The notes beneath the pieces were generated by a model. It did not search any database. It was not told where the DNA came from and saw only the letters and a program-made list of their open reading frames with translations. The position numbers were made by a program, and so were the translations under genes. Positions 63,457 through 64,000 of a stretch of DNA of 64,000 bases are shown here, in pieces. Origin of the DNA: Candidatus Obscuribacterales bacterium (lineage in GTDB: Bacteria; Cyanobacteriota; Vampirovibrionia; Obscuribacterales; Obscuribacteraceae); the NCBI GenBank assembly GCA_019752635.1, contig JAIELX010000016.1, forward strand, positions 1 to 64,000, written 5' to 3'. Every line of letters starts with the position of its first letter. Position 1 is the stretch's first letter.

Positions 63457-64000
63457 CTAGTCGTAGGATATAGTGGGAGCGCCGGGGCGACTGTACTCGA
63501 CGAGTCTATGAAGCTCAGTGCGGTAAGTAGTGCCATCCGGTTGCTTCAACTCGAAGCGCCCGTCGTATTTGACACGAAGTTCAAGTCCGTCGGTAAACTT
63601 CGCTTCCATGGTGCGACCGTCTTTGAACACGGTGATGGTTGCGCCATCTCGATAGAGGTATCGCGTCGCGCTGCCCCTATTCGCATCATAGACGTCCATC
63701 GGTTGCATGTTACGACCGTCGGCACCGATGCGTTGCGGATTATCAAATTCGAGTGGCAATCTCGGTCTTTGCCCGTTTGTCGGAACACCTTCCGGCTGCG
63801 GTTCAAAGTCGAGCCTACCGCCTCTGATATGAATTTTGCTACCATCGCTGCCTTTCACTTCGAAAGTCGGGGCACCTTCTATGGTGACAAAACTTCTGAA
63901 CTCACTAATACGGGCACCATTTCCCAATGTCAAATCAGTAGAGACTCGCCCTTCTGTTAATCGATAGTTGCGGTTTACTGTGCCGTCCGGGTAGAGTACA
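63457..64000 (-). CDS. C-terminal part of a larger DG-repeat protein, cut by the window end
   Basis: The minus-strand frame stays open to the last base of the window, so the start lies outside. The visible 180 residues are built from repeated short beta units with a DG turn (LYPDGTVNRNYRL, YLYRDGATITVFKDGRTM, AKFTDGLELRVKYDGRFEL, KQPDGTTYRTELHR), a beta-repeat style like that of polymorphic-toxin or surface proteins. The end SRPGAPTISYD has no toxin-domain signature. Function unknown. A TTG-started frame at 63933 is only an internal methionine-like start. Confidence 0.7.
   Translation of the reverse strand, partial: VLYPDGTVNRNYRLTEGRVSTDLTLGNGARISEFRSFVTIEGAPTFEVKGSDGSKIHIRGGRLDFEPQPEGVPTNGQRPRLPLEFDNPQRIGADGRNMQPMDVYDANRGSATRYLYRDGATITVFKDGRTMEAKFTDGLELRVKYDGRFELKQPDGTTYRTELHRLVEYSRPGAPTISYD

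Overview
The window (64 kb, moderate GC, no rRNA or tRNA genes recognised) looks like chromosome of a non-photosynthetic relative of Cyanobacteria, most likely Candidatus Melainabacteria/Vampirovibrionia of the Obscuribacterales type. This is inferred from gene content, not proven. The porin has the SLH-like plus coiled-coil plus OprB layout of cyanobacterial porins. GyrA has a cyanobacteria-like TRG sequence where the GyrA box should be. A phytochrome-type histidine kinase overlaps an Rcp1-like regulator. Many secreted TPR or low-complexity proteins and one 3208-residue protein also fit. Signal peptides and the porin indicate a diderm cell. No photosynthesis genes are seen.

Layout. 0-4.5 kb: ftsH 3' end, bpt, a secreted TPR protein, an aldehyde dehydrogenase. 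4.8-8.6 kb: a secreted protein with two aspartic-protease domains, a lipoprotein, a broken paralogue of the protease, and a secreted thioredoxin-like gene with an in-frame UGA that may encode selenocysteine. 8.9-18.5 kb: a giant gene whose C-terminus is a HigB/RelE-type mRNA interferase-like domain. 18.6-21 kb: secreted proteins. 21.1-23.8 kb: atpD-clpP-atpC, with a ClpP-type protease between the F1 beta and epsilon subunits. 24-25.8 kb: a potassium channel and two small genes. 25.8-27.7 kb: a graveyard of TadG-like, TadE-like and Ser/Thr kinase remnants. 27.8-32.7 kb: a beta-carbonic-anhydrase-like protein, a DUF4253 protein, metH. 33-37.5 kb: small secreted proteins and a PQQ-type sugar dehydrogenase. 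37.7-40 kb: the histidine kinase and a regulator fused to LRV repeats. 40.3-44.7 kb: remnants, a large zincin-like protein, a secreted transglutaminase-like protein. 44.7-48.9 kb: reverse transsulfuration pair and the methylmalonyl-CoA mutase large subunit. 49-51.6 kb: an LRR/DUF6745 gene and two tandem paralogues. 51.8-54.6 kb: glycosyltransferase, epimerase, TPR protein. 54.6-64 kb: porin, orphan OmpR-type regulator, gyrA, lysS, two unknowns.

How genes fit together. MetH, cystathionine beta-synthase and cystathionine gamma-lyase form a homocysteine node: remethylation, or diversion to cysteine. MetH and the mutase both need cobalamin, so the cell depends on B12. FtsH, ClpP, Bpt and the exported protease point to protein turnover at membrane and envelope.

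The items most worth a second look are the candidate selenoprotein (7565-8590), the HigB-tipped giant protein (8866-18492), the ClpP gene inside the ATP synthase operon, the regulator-LRV fusion, and the repeated chimeric gene remnants.
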